Shown here: piece after piece, positions 1 to 8,227 of the stretch
Position numbering within the stretch: position 1 is the stretch's first letter
How the letters are laid out: each line of letters starts with the position of its first letter
Assembly: GCA_003762715.1 (NCBI GenBank)
Contig: RIBJ01000060.1
Span: 1-54,478 of the forward strand
Reading direction: 5' to 3'
DNA: 54,478 nucleotides
From: Muribaculaceae bacterium Isolate-104 (HZI)
GTDB taxonomy: Bacteria; Bacteroidota; Bacteroidia; Bacteroidales; Muribaculaceae
The notes under the pieces: model-generated
Told to the model about the DNA's origin: nothing
Seen by the model: the letters and a program-made list of their open reading frames with translations, nothing else
Database searches by the model: none
Made by a program: the position numbers and the translations under genes

Positions 1-221
1 AGCCCGCCGACGTGAATGTATGGCTAATTCCCACAGGCATCGACGGCATCGGAGCTGACAGCAGCGACAGTGTACGTGTCGAAGGCGGCAGCATAATCGC
101 TCCCGAAGGCAGCGCCGTGTTCGACATAACAGGACGCCGCGTAAACGCCACCGGACTGCGTGCAGGCATATACATTGTGCGCACTGCCGACGGCAACGCC
201 GTTAAAGTGAAAGTAAATTAA
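1..221 (+). CDS. C-terminal end of a secreted protein with a type IX-like sorting tail (partial)
   Basis: Only the last ~73 codons are present; the reading frame is open to the window edge, with codons starting at base 3. The GTG at 12 is an internal Val rather than a start. The tail has the form expected of a type A C-terminal sorting domain of the type IX secretion system: a short beta-strand (AVFDITGRRV), a Gly/Leu turn, then GIYIVRTADG and a basic end. It closely matches the end of the 1581-residue protein at 28936-33681: both have an NVW-[LF]-IP segment, then an I-DGI-AD spacer, then the sorting tail. The missing N-terminal part is therefore probably also a large repeat-containing surface protein. 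What is seen is the shared tail; export by type IX secretion is inferred from the family. Confidence 0.7.
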   Translation, partial: PADVNVWLIPTGIDGIGADSSDSVRVEGGSIIAPEGSAVFDITGRRVNATGLRAGIYIVRTADGNAVKVKVN

Positions 222-239
222 TAACCTGTATAATCACCT

Positions 240-298
240 GGTGTCATGTTGTACATGACGCCACAGGAAGGGCGGGTCCGTGAGGATCCGCCCTTTTT
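240..298 (+). terminator. Double hairpin and T-run ending the secreted-protein gene
   Basis: A perfect 7-bp hairpin (243-249 with 253-259) that can extend to 240-262 is followed by a 10-bp stem (270-279 with 284-293, loop GTGA, one G-T wobble) and TTTTT at 294-298. The T-run overlaps the stop codon of the convergent helicase gene. Confidence 0.85.
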
Positions 299-1727
299 AT
301 TTGCCGCTGTCGGCTATCTTTATAAGCGAGGGGTCGGGGTTTACCAGAGTAAGAGCCGTGGTGGAACGCGTTATCGCCGTGTACAGCCACCTGTAGAAAT
401 CAATGCCGCGCGCCTCCGGGGCTATATAGCCCATATCGACAAACACATGTCCCCACTGCCCACCCTGCGCCTTGTGACAGGTCACGGCGTAGGCATACTT
501 GACCTGGAGTGCGTTGAAATAGGGGTCGCTGCGCAGAATTTTCATGCGCGCGGACATAGGAGTGTACGGAGTGAACATCTCGGCGTCGTTGAGAATGGCA
601 TCGTAAAATTCGGCTGCCAAGTCGGGAGCAAGCGCGGGGGTGTCGGAAGTGAGGGTGTCCAGCATTATCTTACAGTCTACGTCAATGTCTCTGTCAGGCA
701 GTGTCAGCCTTACATCGGCAAACGAAATGCCGTACTTGGTCTCGGTGCCGTAGACCGAGCTTACCACGGCAATGTCGCCGTTTGCAATAAAGTCGAGCCC
801 CTTGACCTTGGCGCTCCAGAGGTAGTTGTTTTTTGCCACCAGAAGCCGCTCGCCGCGACACAGTTGCTCTTCCCTGCCGAGAATGTTGGCACGAATAGCA
901 AGGTTGAATGCTGTAGCGCGCCTGTTTGAGCGCGTAATGACTATGGTGTTGTCGGTTCCGGCAGTTGAATACGCGCTCTCGATTTCATCGGGCATCTCCT
1001 CGCCTGATATTACGCGGACATCGGAAAAACCGTCAACGCGCAACACCGGCTGAGGCAAGGGGTCGCGCAACATAGCCTTGCGGAGCCATGTGGCATTGTA
1101 AAGAATGCCCGATGTGGCTCCCTGACGCACCACGGCTGTCATGACCGCTTTGCTGACTCTTAGACCGTAAGCGCGCAGAGCCGCCACATCCATCGCCGGA
1201 CTGCACGTTGTGCCTACCGGCGGCAACTGGGCTGTGTCGCCCAAAAGAATCATGCGGCACCCTATGCCGGAGTAGACATAGTGAATGAGATCTTCCAGAA
1301 GGTTTGTCTGGGTGTCAGACGACGCCGCTCCTATCATGGACGCTTCGTCGACAATAAAAACAGCGTTTGCGAGAGGATTGTCGGCAACTGTGCCGAAAGA
1401 GTAAGCCGCCGCCGGATCTGGCGCGCGGTATATGCGCCGGTGTATGGTAGATGCAGGGTGGCGCGCGAAGGCTCCGAACACTTTCGCGGCACGCCCGGTG
1501 GGAGCGAGAAGCACAACCGGCACGCGACATTCTTTCAGGGCGCGCACAAGCGCACCGGTGACAGAGGTTTTTCCTGTGCCGGCATAGCCTGTGAGGAGAA
1601 ACACAGAGTCGCTGGGACTGTCAAGCGAGCAGAAACGCGCCAGAGCCGCAATGAGCTCTATCTGCTGGGAGTTTGGCTCATACGGCAGGTTCAGATATAT
1701 TCTTTCGGCAAATTCACGGCTGTCCAT
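297..1727 (-). CDS. RecD-like / Dda-like ATP-dependent DNA helicase (superfamily 1)
   Basis: 476 residues. Superfamily 1 helicase core: Walker A GYAGTGKTS at about residues 47-55, motif Ia with LLAPTGRAAK, Walker B VFIVDEASM, motif III LLGDTAQLPPVG, and the late motifs VTCHKAQGGQW and YTAITRS. These fit the single-chain RecD2/Dda-type helicases common in Bacteroidetes, often annotated as AAA ATPase or exodeoxyribonuclease V alpha-like. It probably unwinds DNA in repair or recombination in the cytoplasm. The frame extends 13 codons further upstream, but a TATCTTTGTA promoter element lies 3-12 bases before the ATG at 1727, so that ATG is taken as the start, giving a very short leader. No RecB or RecC neighbour is present. 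Family call firm, precise role inferred. Confidence 0.9.
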   Translation of the reverse strand: MDSREFAERIYLNLPYEPNSQQIELIAALARFCSLDSPSDSVFLLTGYAGTGKTSVTGALVRALKECRVPVVLLAPTGRAAKVFGAFARHPASTIHRRIYRAPDPAAAYSFGTVADNPLANAVFIVDEASMIGAASSDTQTNLLEDLIHYVYSGIGCRMILLGDTAQLPPVGTTCSPAMDVAALRAYGLRVSKAVMTAVVRQGATSGILYNATWLRKAMLRDPLPQPVLRVDGFSDVRVISGEEMPDEIESAYSTAGTDNTIVITRSNRRATAFNLAIRANILGREEQLCRGERLLVAKNNYLWSAKVKGLDFIANGDIAVVSSVYGTETKYGISFADVRLTLPDRDIDVDCKIMLDTLTSDTPALAPDLAAEFYDAILNDAEMFTPYTPMSARMKILRSDPYFNALQVKYAYAVTCHKAQGGQWGHVFVDMGYIAPEARGIDFYRWLYTAITRSTTALTLVNPDPSLIKIADSGK

Positions 1728-1729
1728 AA

Positions 1730-1739
1730 TACAAAGATA
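1730..1739 (-). promoter_or_regulatory. Bacteroidetes -7 element for the helicase gene
   Basis: TATCTTTGTA on the minus strand, ending 3 bases before the ATG. No convincing -33 TTG at the usual spacing. Confidence 0.6.
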
Positions 1740-1773
1740 ACAAAATAGCGGCTCAATACGCCGCAAGAGTCAA

Positions 1774-1807
1774 CAAAAAAGGCCTGCGGTGCTCACGCAC
1801 AGCAGAC
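1774..1807 (-). terminator. Terminator of the rplM-rpsI-rpsB-tsf operon
   Basis: Minus-strand stem of 11 bp (1807-1797 with 1792-1782, one wobble and one mismatch), loop GTGA, followed by TTTTTT. It lies 33 bases beyond the tsf stop codon. Confidence 0.85.
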
Positions 1808-1839
1808 CCTCCTATATGAAGATTATAATGTAGTTGTTA

Positions 1840-2832
1840 TCAGTCCTGATTAAGGTTTACACGCTTGAACTCAACAACGGCGAGACCTTTTGATGCGCTC
1901 TCAAGGTATTTGCCGATAGTGAGGGTTGCGTCCTTAACAAATTCCTGCTCCATGAGCACGGATTCCTTGTAGAACTTGTTCACACGGCCGTCAGCGATTT
2001 TTTCAATCATCTGTTCGGGGAGGTTGGCGGCTTTGGCTTCAGCGGCTTCTTTCATGATAGCGCGACCTTTTTCCGCTTCCTCGGGTGTGATCCAGCCCTT
2101 GGACATGTTGCTTTCGATGTGGTCTTCAGAGTCGAAGTGGTTGGGGTTGAGACCTGCTTTCTTAAGCGCAGCCTCAACAGCCTTGCGCACCTGCTCTTCT
2201 TTGGTTTTTTCGATAGCCACGTTGCGCTCGCTTTCGATAACGGCAGCGGGCACGGTGTCGATAGACACAGCCACGGGGTTCATTGAAGCGACCTGCATAG
2301 CAACGTCGCGACCAACCTGGTAGTCAACGCCCTCCTGGTTGAAGCCCACGATTGTAGCGAGCTTGTTGCCGAGGTGGTTGTACGATGTGGTAGAGGGAGC
2401 CTCGATCCACTCGTAAGCGCTGATTTCCATTTTTTCGCCGGTCTTGCCGGATTCCTCGACAACGAGGTCCTGGATAGACTGACCGCCGAGGCTGATAGCC
2501 TTGAGCTCGTCGAGAGTCTTGGGCTTGGAGCTCATTGCAGCTTCGAGAATTTTCTTGGTGAGGTCGACGAAACCGGCGTTTTTCGCAACGAAGTCGGTCT
2601 CACAGTTGAGAGCCACAACAGCCGCGAAAGTGCTTTCGTTGCCTGAAAGCACGCATCCTTCGGAAGCCTGACGGTCCTCACGCTTGGCGGCTACAGCCTG
2701 ACCTTTTTTGCGGAGAATCTCCACAGCTGCCTCGATGTCGCCGTCGGTTTCGGCGAGGGCTTTTTTGCAGTCCATCAAGCCGGCGCTGGTAAGGTTGCGG
2801 AGCTTGGTGATTTCTGCCATTGTTACTGCCAT
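1840..2832 (-). CDS. tsf: Translation elongation factor Ts
   Basis: 330 residues. EF-Ts recharges EF-Tu by exchanging GDP for GTP in the cytoplasm. The N-terminal UBA-like module has the typical LRNLTSAGLMDCKKAL stretch, and the TDFVAKN motif that contacts EF-Tu follows at about residues 80-86. The start MAVTMAEI matches the Bacteroidetes habit of a four-residue extension before the usual MAEI. Last gene of the rplM-rpsI-rpsB-tsf operon, 48 bases after rpsB, followed by a strong terminator. Co-transcription with rpsB is the usual bacterial arrangement. Confidence 0.98.
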   Translation of the reverse strand: MAVTMAEITKLRNLTSAGLMDCKKALAETDGDIEAAVEILRKKGQAVAAKREDRQASEGCVLSGNESTFAAVVALNCETDFVAKNAGFVDLTKKILEAAMSSKPKTLDELKAISLGGQSIQDLVVEESGKTGEKMEISAYEWIEAPSTTSYNHLGNKLATIVGFNQEGVDYQVGRDVAMQVASMNPVAVSIDTVPAAVIESERNVAIEKTKEEQVRKAVEAALKKAGLNPNHFDSEDHIESNMSKGWITPEEAEKGRAIMKEAAEAKAANLPEQMIEKIADGRVNKFYKESVLMEQEFVKDATLTIGKYLESASKGLAVVEFKRVNLNQD

Positions 2833-2880
2833 ATTTCAGTAGTTTTAAGTCTTGTTAATAAAGAGTTGTGTAGCGAGTTG

Positions 2881-3714
2881 TCACTCAGCGGCCTCTGCTT
2901 CTGCTACGGGAGCTTCGGCAGTGGCGGGAGCCTCTTCGGCGCGTGCGCCACGGCTCACACGGCGGCGTTCGCGGCGGGGAGCAGCCTCACCGTTTTCGCC
3001 TGCAGCGGCAGCGTCAACCTTCTCAACCTTACGTTCTTCGAGACCTTCTGCCATAGCGCCGCAAACAGTGTCGAGGATAAGCTCGATGCTCTTTGAAGCG
3101 TCGTCGTTAGCGGGGATAACGAAGTCGATGTCGTTGGGGTTTGAGTTGGTGTCTACGATAGCGAACACGGGTATGCCGAGACGGTTTGCCTCAGCAACGG
3201 CGATGTGCTCTTTGAGGACGTCAACCACGAACAGAGCCGAGGGAAGACGGTTCAGGTCGGCGATAGAGCCGAGAGTTTTTTCGAGTTTAGCTCTCTGGCG
3301 GCTTATCTGAAGTTTTTCGCGCTTTGAGAGATTGTCGAAAGTGCCATCCTTGGTCATTTTGTCAATGGCGGTCATTTTCTTGACAGCCTTGCGGATGGTG
3401 GGGAAGTTTGTGAGCATGCCGCCGGGCCAGCGCTCGATAACGTAGGGCATGCCTACGCTCTGTGCTTTGTCGGCAACAACTTGTTTGGCCTGTTTTTTGG
3501 TAGCTACGAAGAGCACTTTCTTGCCGCTCTTGGCAATGCTCTTGAGCGCGTTTGCAGCCTCGTCCAGCTTGGCAGCTGTCTTGTAGAGGTCAATTATGTG
3601 GATACCGTTGCGCTCCATGAAGATATAGGGCGCCATTGCAGGATTCCATTTTCTTTTGAGGTGACCGAAATGGCAACCTGCTTCTAAAAGTTGGTCAAAA
3701 TTGGGTGTTGACAT
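2881..3714 (-). CDS. rpsB: 30S ribosomal protein S2
   Basis: 277 residues. S2 binds late to the 30S subunit, at the head-body junction. The N-terminal region (LLEAGCHFGHLKRKWNP, then YIFMERNGIHIIDL) and the FVVDVLKEHIAVAEA segment are diagnostic. After about residue 225 there is an Ala/Glu/Arg-rich low-complexity extension (RRERRR, then many Ala-Glu), which accounts for the extra length over a typical S2 and is common in Bacteroidetes. A 123-base spacer without a clear promoter or terminator separates it from rpsI upstream; it could hold an S2 leader structure, but I see no strong helix. Confidence 0.98.
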   Translation of the reverse strand: MSTPNFDQLLEAGCHFGHLKRKWNPAMAPYIFMERNGIHIIDLYKTAAKLDEAANALKSIAKSGKKVLFVATKKQAKQVVADKAQSVGMPYVIERWPGGMLTNFPTIRKAVKKMTAIDKMTKDGTFDNLSKREKLQISRQRAKLEKTLGSIADLNRLPSALFVVDVLKEHIAVAEANRLGIPVFAIVDTNSNPNDIDFVIPANDDASKSIELILDTVCGAMAEGLEERKVEKVDAAAAGENGEAAPRRERRRVSRGARAEEAPATAEAPVAEAEAAE

Positions 3715-3837
3715 TATTTTTTGATGTTTGTTTACGTTCTTTTGTTTTCAATCACGCAGTAGGGAGAACGAAATTCCATCTGCGGGATTTAGATTCTAAA
3801 CACTTGAAGAAGTTCCGAGCGTCAAGCTGCAGCGAGA

Positions 3838-4224
3838 TTAACGTTTCGAGAACTGGAAGCGCTTGCGGGCTTTGGGCTGACCGGGCTTTTTACGCTCAAC
3901 AGCGCGGGGGTCGCGGGTCATGAAGCCTTCCTTGCGGAGAGCGCTCTTGTCGTCAGGATTGATTTTCACCAGGGCACGCGCGATAGCGAGACGGAGAGCC
4001 TCTGCCTGACCTTTGTAGCCGCCACCGTCAAGATTGACATGGATGTCGTACTTTTCGGTGCAGTCAAGGAGTGAAAGGGGCTGCTTAACGATGTACTGGA
4101 GAATTGACGAGGGGAAATAAACCTCGAGCGGACGACGGTTGATGGTGATAGCGCCGTTGCCTTCCTTGAAGATAACGCGAGCCACTGCTGCTTTGCGGCG
4201 ACCTACTGCATTTACTGTTTCCAT
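3838..4224 (-). CDS. rpsI: 30S ribosomal protein S9
   Basis: 128 residues, normal for S9. It begins METVNAVGRRKAAVARV and ends in the basic tail KARKRFQFSKR, which reaches into the P site of the 30S subunit. It follows rplM by 9 bases, the conserved L13-S9 pair. Confidence 0.98.
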   Translation of the reverse strand: METVNAVGRRKAAVARVIFKEGNGAITINRRPLEVYFPSSILQYIVKQPLSLLDCTEKYDIHVNLDGGGYKGQAEALRLAIARALVKINPDDKSALRKEGFMTRDPRAVERKKPGQPKARKRFQFSKR

Positions 4225-4233
4225 TCTGTAGGC

Positions 4234-4713
4234 TTATTTAATTTTGTTGATATCGATTACTTTTGGGTTCTGGGCTGCATGAGGATGCTCTGCACCGTTG
4301 TAAACGTGCATGTTGCCGATAATGCGGCGACCGAGACGGTTTTTGGGGAGCATACCTTTCATAACCTTGATGAACAAGGGGTTGTAGCCGGGTTTGAGGT
4401 GCTTGTTCTGAGCCTTCTTCATAAGAACCTCGGGAGTGGTCTCACGCTGACCGCCGGGGTAGCCTGTGTAAGAGAGGTAAATACGGTCTGTCATCTTCTT
4501 GCCGGTGAGAACAACTTTGTCGGCGTTGATGATGATTACATTGTCGCCGCAATCCATGTTGGGCGAATAGCTGGGCTTGTTCTTGCCGCGGAGAATCTTG
4601 GCGACTTTAGCGCAAAGGCGTCCAAGAACCTGGTCGGTGGCGTCGATAACGACCCACTCGCGTTCAACGTTTTTAGCGCTGATGGTTTCAGTTCTGTAGC
4701 TTAAAGTATCCAC
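4234..4713 (-). CDS. rplM: 50S ribosomal protein L13
   Basis: 159 residues. L13 is an early-assembly protein of the 50S subunit. Diagnostic segments are WVVIDATDQVLGRLCAKVA, the YSPNMDCGDNVIIINADKV region and GMLPKNRLGR. First gene of the rplM-rpsI-rpsB-tsf operon. It is preceded by a well-formed promoter (4827-4857) and a leader of roughly 105 bases with several small hairpins, a plausible site for autoregulation. Confidence 0.98.
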   Translation of the reverse strand: MDTLSYRTETISAKNVEREWVVIDATDQVLGRLCAKVAKILRGKNKPSYSPNMDCGDNVIIINADKVVLTGKKMTDRIYLSYTGYPGGQRETTPEVLMKKAQNKHLKPGYNPLFIKVMKGMLPKNRLGRRIIGNMHVYNGAEHPHAAQNPKVIDINKIK

Positions 4714-4826
4714 TTTTAATTAATTAGTTAATAGTTTTTTATGTGAGGCACCACACACCGCGGACAGGCCAATGACCGCGCCGGCGAGACCCCGGAGATT
4801 ATTCTTTCGGGCATAATCGGCTGCAA
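4714..4826 (-). promoter_or_regulatory. Structured 5' leader of the rplM operon (candidate L13 autoregulatory RNA)
   Basis: Between promoter and start codon the minus strand can form a 6-bp helix (GATTAT with ATAATC, 10-base loop), a 5-bp CGCGG/CCGCG helix and a further small TGTG/CACA helix. It then becomes AT-rich up to the ATG. L13 leaders are known in other bacteria; whether this one binds L13 is inference. Confidence 0.4.
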
Positions 4827-4857
4827 AGTTAGTGATTATTTGCCGATTACGCAACAC
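4827..4857 (-). promoter_or_regulatory. Promoter of the rplM operon
   Basis: Minus-strand TTG (4857-4855), 20-base spacer, then TAACTTTG (4834-4827): a full Bacteroidetes -33/-7 pair. It begins only ~18 bases from the stop of the upstream glycosyltransferase gene, with no clear terminator between, so read-through into the operon is possible. Confidence 0.85.
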
Positions 4858-4874
4858 CGCGCAAATTTAATTTT

Positions 4875-5717
4875 TCAATCTTTTCGACAGAAAACCCGAT
4901 GGCGGCAGGCGTAGAACACGCCGCGCAGAGCATGATTCATGTAGCCCCGCCAGCCGACACCGCCGCTACGCGACGACCGCCACGCATGAACCATGAGGCG
5001 CGGCAAAAATGTTGCCGGATGCAGGCGAGCCTGAACCGCGCCGTTGGTCTTTATAAAATCAGGGGTGTTCAAATCGCGCGCCCCTGTCGTGAGGTGGTCA
5101 TGGACACAGACTGTCACCGGCACCACATACACCCCGACCGATGCCCGGCGGGCATCGTAAACAAACAGCACCTCCTCGCCACAGATAAAAAATGGCGCGC
5201 CGATGCCGAAATGTTCATTGAACCGCAGCCCTGCTCTCCTGACCCGCTCAGGACGAAAAGCGATTTCAAAGGATGTGGTATAATACCCTCTCGGGGCATG
5301 GGCTACGGTCACAGCCGATTCAGGATAGGGCTTCGGAAACAATCCGCACCGGGTGTGGCGGCAACAGATAATATCCGCATCGGGGAGACTCCGCGCCGTT
5401 TCTATAAGACAGGCAAGCCCTTGTGCCGAATAGTCGACATCATCGTCGCCAAACAAAGCGAGCGGCGCTGTAGCCGCACCTATGGCAAAATTACGGTTGC
5501 GCGACACGCCCGACGAGCTGTGGCGCAACACCCTTACATCGCCCCTGCCCGCCAGAGAGCGCGGCACCGGAGCTGACTTTGTGGGGGCTTGCCAGCACAC
5601 CACATACTCGACACCGGCAACCGCCGGCAAATGCGATGACGCAACGCGGGCTATACCCTCGTCGCCGATAGTACACACAAGCACCTGCAGGGCAATATGT
5701 TGTGACACGCTGTTCAT
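4875..5717 (-). CDS. Family 2-like glycosyltransferase
   Basis: 280 residues. Reads as a GT-A fold glycosyltransferase: beta-strand start (LQVLVCTIGD), a GVSRNRNFAI segment, then the acidic FGDDDVDY motif that would bind the metal and nucleotide-sugar, and a later GEEVLF segment typical of the catalytic acidic region. No membrane segment is obvious, so it probably acts on the cytoplasmic face. The ATG at 5717 overlaps the TGA of the upstream glycosyltransferase (ATGA), which implies translational coupling; an upstream in-frame start would lie inside the previous gene and is less likely. The acceptor and product are unknown, perhaps a surface or lipid-linked glycan. Confidence 0.8.
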   Translation of the reverse strand: MNSVSQHIALQVLVCTIGDEGIARVASSHLPAVAGVEYVVCWQAPTKSAPVPRSLAGRGDVRVLRHSSSGVSRNRNFAIGAATAPLALFGDDDVDYSAQGLACLIETARSLPDADIICCRHTRCGLFPKPYPESAVTVAHAPRGYYTTSFEIAFRPERVRRAGLRFNEHFGIGAPFFICGEEVLFVYDARRASVGVYVVPVTVCVHDHLTTGARDLNTPDFIKTNGAVQARLHPATFLPRLMVHAWRSSRSGGVGWRGYMNHALRGVFYACRHRVFCRKD

Positions 5718-6826
5718 TTGCCGCCGAGAATTTCGTTCCACGCGTTGACAAATCTGTCGGCAACCAGCCCGACTTCATTGTGCTTTTTCACAAACGCCGG
5801 GCCCATAGCACCCAAAGCGGCAACATGCTGACGGTCAGCCACAAGCCCGGAGAGAGCGCTGACAATATCGTCGTAGTGCGGTGTGACATTAACCACCGGC
5901 AGCAGACTGTCTTCTCCTATAAACCGGTAGTACTCAGGCTCACCACCGCTCACAGCCACCTTGCCCATAGCCATTGCCTGAAGGGCATTTGTGGCGGGGG
6001 TGTATGAGTAAATCTGGTCAAGAACTATATCCGACCCGGCAAGACGACGCAGATACTCATCGAGCGACATGTTTTCGGCAAGTTCCAACTCGCACTTGTC
6101 GGGATAATCCGCAACCACCTTGCGCGCCGCTTCAAGCAGCATGTCGGTTCCCTTATGCAGCATGTAGTCTGTCTTTCTCCCCAAAAACAGCTTAAGCCTG
6201 CCTCCACGCTCCGGCTCATGCACCGGGGGCAGTGTGGAGAAATCGATGGGAATGCCGGTATAAAACACTTTTGCCGTATTGCAATAACGGGCATTTACCC
6301 AGTACTCGTACAGAACCGGCATTACAGCGTCGACCTTAGAGTAAATGTATTCGCAATGGCTCATCATTTCATCCGTAGTCCATTCACCAACCAATCCGGG
6401 ACATGCTTTCTGAAGAGGCGACAGCTCCGAACCTATACGAAACTCGCTGTAACGAAACAGTCCGCCACTGTCAAGATTTTTCACCAGACCGGCATCCAGA
6501 CTCATGGATGTGAGACACACAGCCCGGTTATGGCGTATGAGCCAGTCGAATATCGCCCTTATCCTGGAGGGACGCAGTGAAAAGAAAATTGTGCTTGACA
6601 GCTGCACCACATCGTAGCCCCGCCAGCGAGGCATGTTGGCAAGAATCATGCCGACGTAGCTCACAGCCCCGAACACCCCCGAATTACGCACTAAGGCAAC
6701 ATCGCTACCGGTGCGCATATATCCGCAGCCGTCACTGACAAGCGTGACAGAGTAGCCACGCCGCCTCAGTTCGCGGTGCAGACATCCGTGCAGCCCTGAG
6801 TAATCGCCTAAGAAAAGAATCTTCAT
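5714..6826 (-). CDS. GT-B family glycosyltransferase (GT4/GT1-like)
   Basis: 370 residues. N-terminal Rossmann-like start (MKILFLGDYSGLHGCLHREL) with a glycine-containing loop. The C-terminal half resembles the GT1/GT4 donor domain: LKLFLGRKTDYMLHKGTDML, a DIVLDQIYSYTPATNALQAM segment where the nucleotide-sugar pocket lies, and AMGKVAVSGGEPE where family members carry an E-x7-E-like motif. Predicted cytoplasmic. It precedes and overlaps the GT2-like gene by 4 bases; the two probably act one after the other on the same glycan. A TAACTTTG element lies 9 bases before the ATG. Donor and acceptor sugars cannot be read from the sequence. Confidence 0.8.
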   Translation of the reverse strand: MKILFLGDYSGLHGCLHRELRRRGYSVTLVSDGCGYMRTGSDVALVRNSGVFGAVSYVGMILANMPRWRGYDVVQLSSTIFFSLRPSRIRAIFDWLIRHNRAVCLTSMSLDAGLVKNLDSGGLFRYSEFRIGSELSPLQKACPGLVGEWTTDEMMSHCEYIYSKVDAVMPVLYEYWVNARYCNTAKVFYTGIPIDFSTLPPVHEPERGGRLKLFLGRKTDYMLHKGTDMLLEAARKVVADYPDKCELELAENMSLDEYLRRLAGSDIVLDQIYSYTPATNALQAMAMGKVAVSGGEPEYYRFIGEDSLLPVVNVTPHYDDIVSALSGLVADRQHVAALGAMGPAFVKKHNEVGLVADRFVNAWNEILGGK

Positions 6827-6834
6827 TTCAGACT

Positions 6835-6842
6835 CAAAGTTA
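6835..6842 (-). promoter_or_regulatory. -7 element for the glycosyltransferase pair
   Basis: TAACTTTG on the minus strand, 8 bases before the ATG at 6826; no matching -33 TTG. Confidence 0.5.
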
Positions 6843-6863
6843 ACGCATTGCGGAGATATTATG

Positions 6864-6871
6864 TAATTTTG
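6864..6871 (+). promoter_or_regulatory. Possible -7 element for the MFS gene
   Basis: TAATTTTG, 69 bases before the ATG at 6941, in the divergent intergenic region. Confidence 0.4.
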
Positions 6872-6940
6872 CTCCGTTTTTTAACAACGGAACAAAACAC
6901 ACCTTATTATATATAGTATTCAGACAATCCGGAATTCATT

Positions 6941-8113
6941 ATGAACAAAGGGCTTTTCGCACTTGCGCTCGGCACCTTCGCGCTCGGCATCACAGAGTTC
7001 CTGATGATGGGCATTTTGTCAAACATAGCCACGTCGATGGATGTGACCATAACCCGGGCAGGACATTTTATATCGGCATACGCCGCAGGAGTGTGCATAG
7101 GAGCACCGGGACTCCTGTTCGCCCGCAAGCTGCCTCTCAAAAAATTAATGACCATACTGGCAGCACTCATAACGATTGGCAATCTGCTTACCGCACTGGC
7201 GCCAAGCTACCTGACTTTTATCGCAGCCAGATTTCTGTCGGGACTGCCTCACGGCGCCTACTTCGGCGTTGGCGCTATAGTGGCAAGGAAGCTCGTAACT
7301 CCGGGCAAAGAAGCGAGCGCGGTGTCGCTCATGATTGCTGGCATGACAGTAGCCACGCTTGCAGGAGTTCCCGCCGGCACATTCATAACCAACAATTTCC
7401 ACTGGCGCACTGCATTTTTCATCGTGGCGTTTTCGGGTCTATGCACGCTGCTTGCCATTCACTTTCTTGTTCGTGATGTCGGGAAACTCCCTGACATGGG
7501 CTTCAAAGGTCAGTTCCGGTTTCTGCGCACCTTGCCTCCGTGGCTTATTTTCGGCGGCGTAATATTAGGACAGATAGGCATATACAGCTGGTACAGCTAC
7601 ATAGACCCCGCCCTGCTGCATGTTTGCGGATTTTCGCCTTTGACAATGCCGTGGCTCATGGCTATTGCGGGATTCGGCATGTTTGCCGGCAACCTGATTG
7701 CGGGCAGACTCAGCGACAGGTTCAAACCGAGTGCAGTGGCGGCATGGGTAATGGGAGCCGCAGTACCTATACTGATTCTGTTCTATTTCTTTGCCACAGT
7801 GAAGATTGCCGCCGTGCTGCTGCTTATGCTCGGCACCGCGTCACTCTTCGGTTCCGGCAGCCCGCTGCAATCCTCCATAGTGGGCTATTCAAAAGGGGGC
7901 GAGATGCTCGGCGCAGCGTGCATACAGGTTGCCTACAACGCAGGCAACGCCATAGCCGCGTATCTTGGCGGTATTGTCATAAACGCCGGCTACAGCTATG
8001 TGGCTCCGGCTCTTACAGGAGTGCCGGCGGTCATTGCCGGAGTGGTATTTCTCGTAATACTGTATCAGCGCAACGAACGCCCCGGCGCAAAACACAGGTC
8101 TTATGGATGCTGA
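6941..8113 (+). CDS. MFS exporter, DHA1 (AraJ/YdhP-like) family
   Basis: 390 residues with about 12 hydrophobic segments, normal for a 12-helix major facilitator. The start (LALGTFALGITEFLMMGIL) and the loop 2-3 region (APGLLFARKLPLKK, a weak motif A) match the AraJ/YdhP-type drug:proton antiporters; ARFLSGLPHGAYFGVGA is typical of helix 4-5 in that group. Located in the inner membrane and probably exports a small molecule or sugar. It stands alone between divergent glycosyltransferases and a convergent SusC/D operon, so the neighbours do not indicate its substrate. Confidence 0.88.
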   Translation: MNKGLFALALGTFALGITEFLMMGILSNIATSMDVTITRAGHFISAYAAGVCIGAPGLLFARKLPLKKLMTILAALITIGNLLTALAPSYLTFIAARFLSGLPHGAYFGVGAIVARKLVTPGKEASAVSLMIAGMTVATLAGVPAGTFITNNFHWRTAFFIVAFSGLCTLLAIHFLVRDVGKLPDMGFKGQFRFLRTLPPWLIFGGVILGQIGIYSWYSYIDPALLHVCGFSPLTMPWLMAIAGFGMFAGNLIAGRLSDRFKPSAVAAWVMGAAVPILILFYFFATVKIAAVLLLMLGTASLFGSGSPLQSSIVGYSKGGEMLGAACIQVAYNAGNAIAAYLGGIVINAGYSYVAPALTGVPAVIAGVVFLVILYQRNERPGAKHRSYGC

Positions 8114-8114
8114 C

Positions 8115-8149
8115 AAAAAAAGCCCCGGGGCAGAATCGCTCCGGGGCTT
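8115..8149 (-). terminator. Terminator of the first susC/susD operon
   Basis: 8-bp GC stem (8121-8128 with 8141-8148), 12-base loop, followed on the minus strand by a T-run. It lies ~80 bases beyond the lipoprotein stop. On the plus strand it has no T-run, so it would serve the MFS gene poorly. Confidence 0.8.
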
Positions 8150-8227
8150 CACCTAATCATCAACTTGAGAGATATCTTATAATGTGTCTTATCTCATGTC
8201 AGTGATATGGTACAAACCTGTTTCAGG

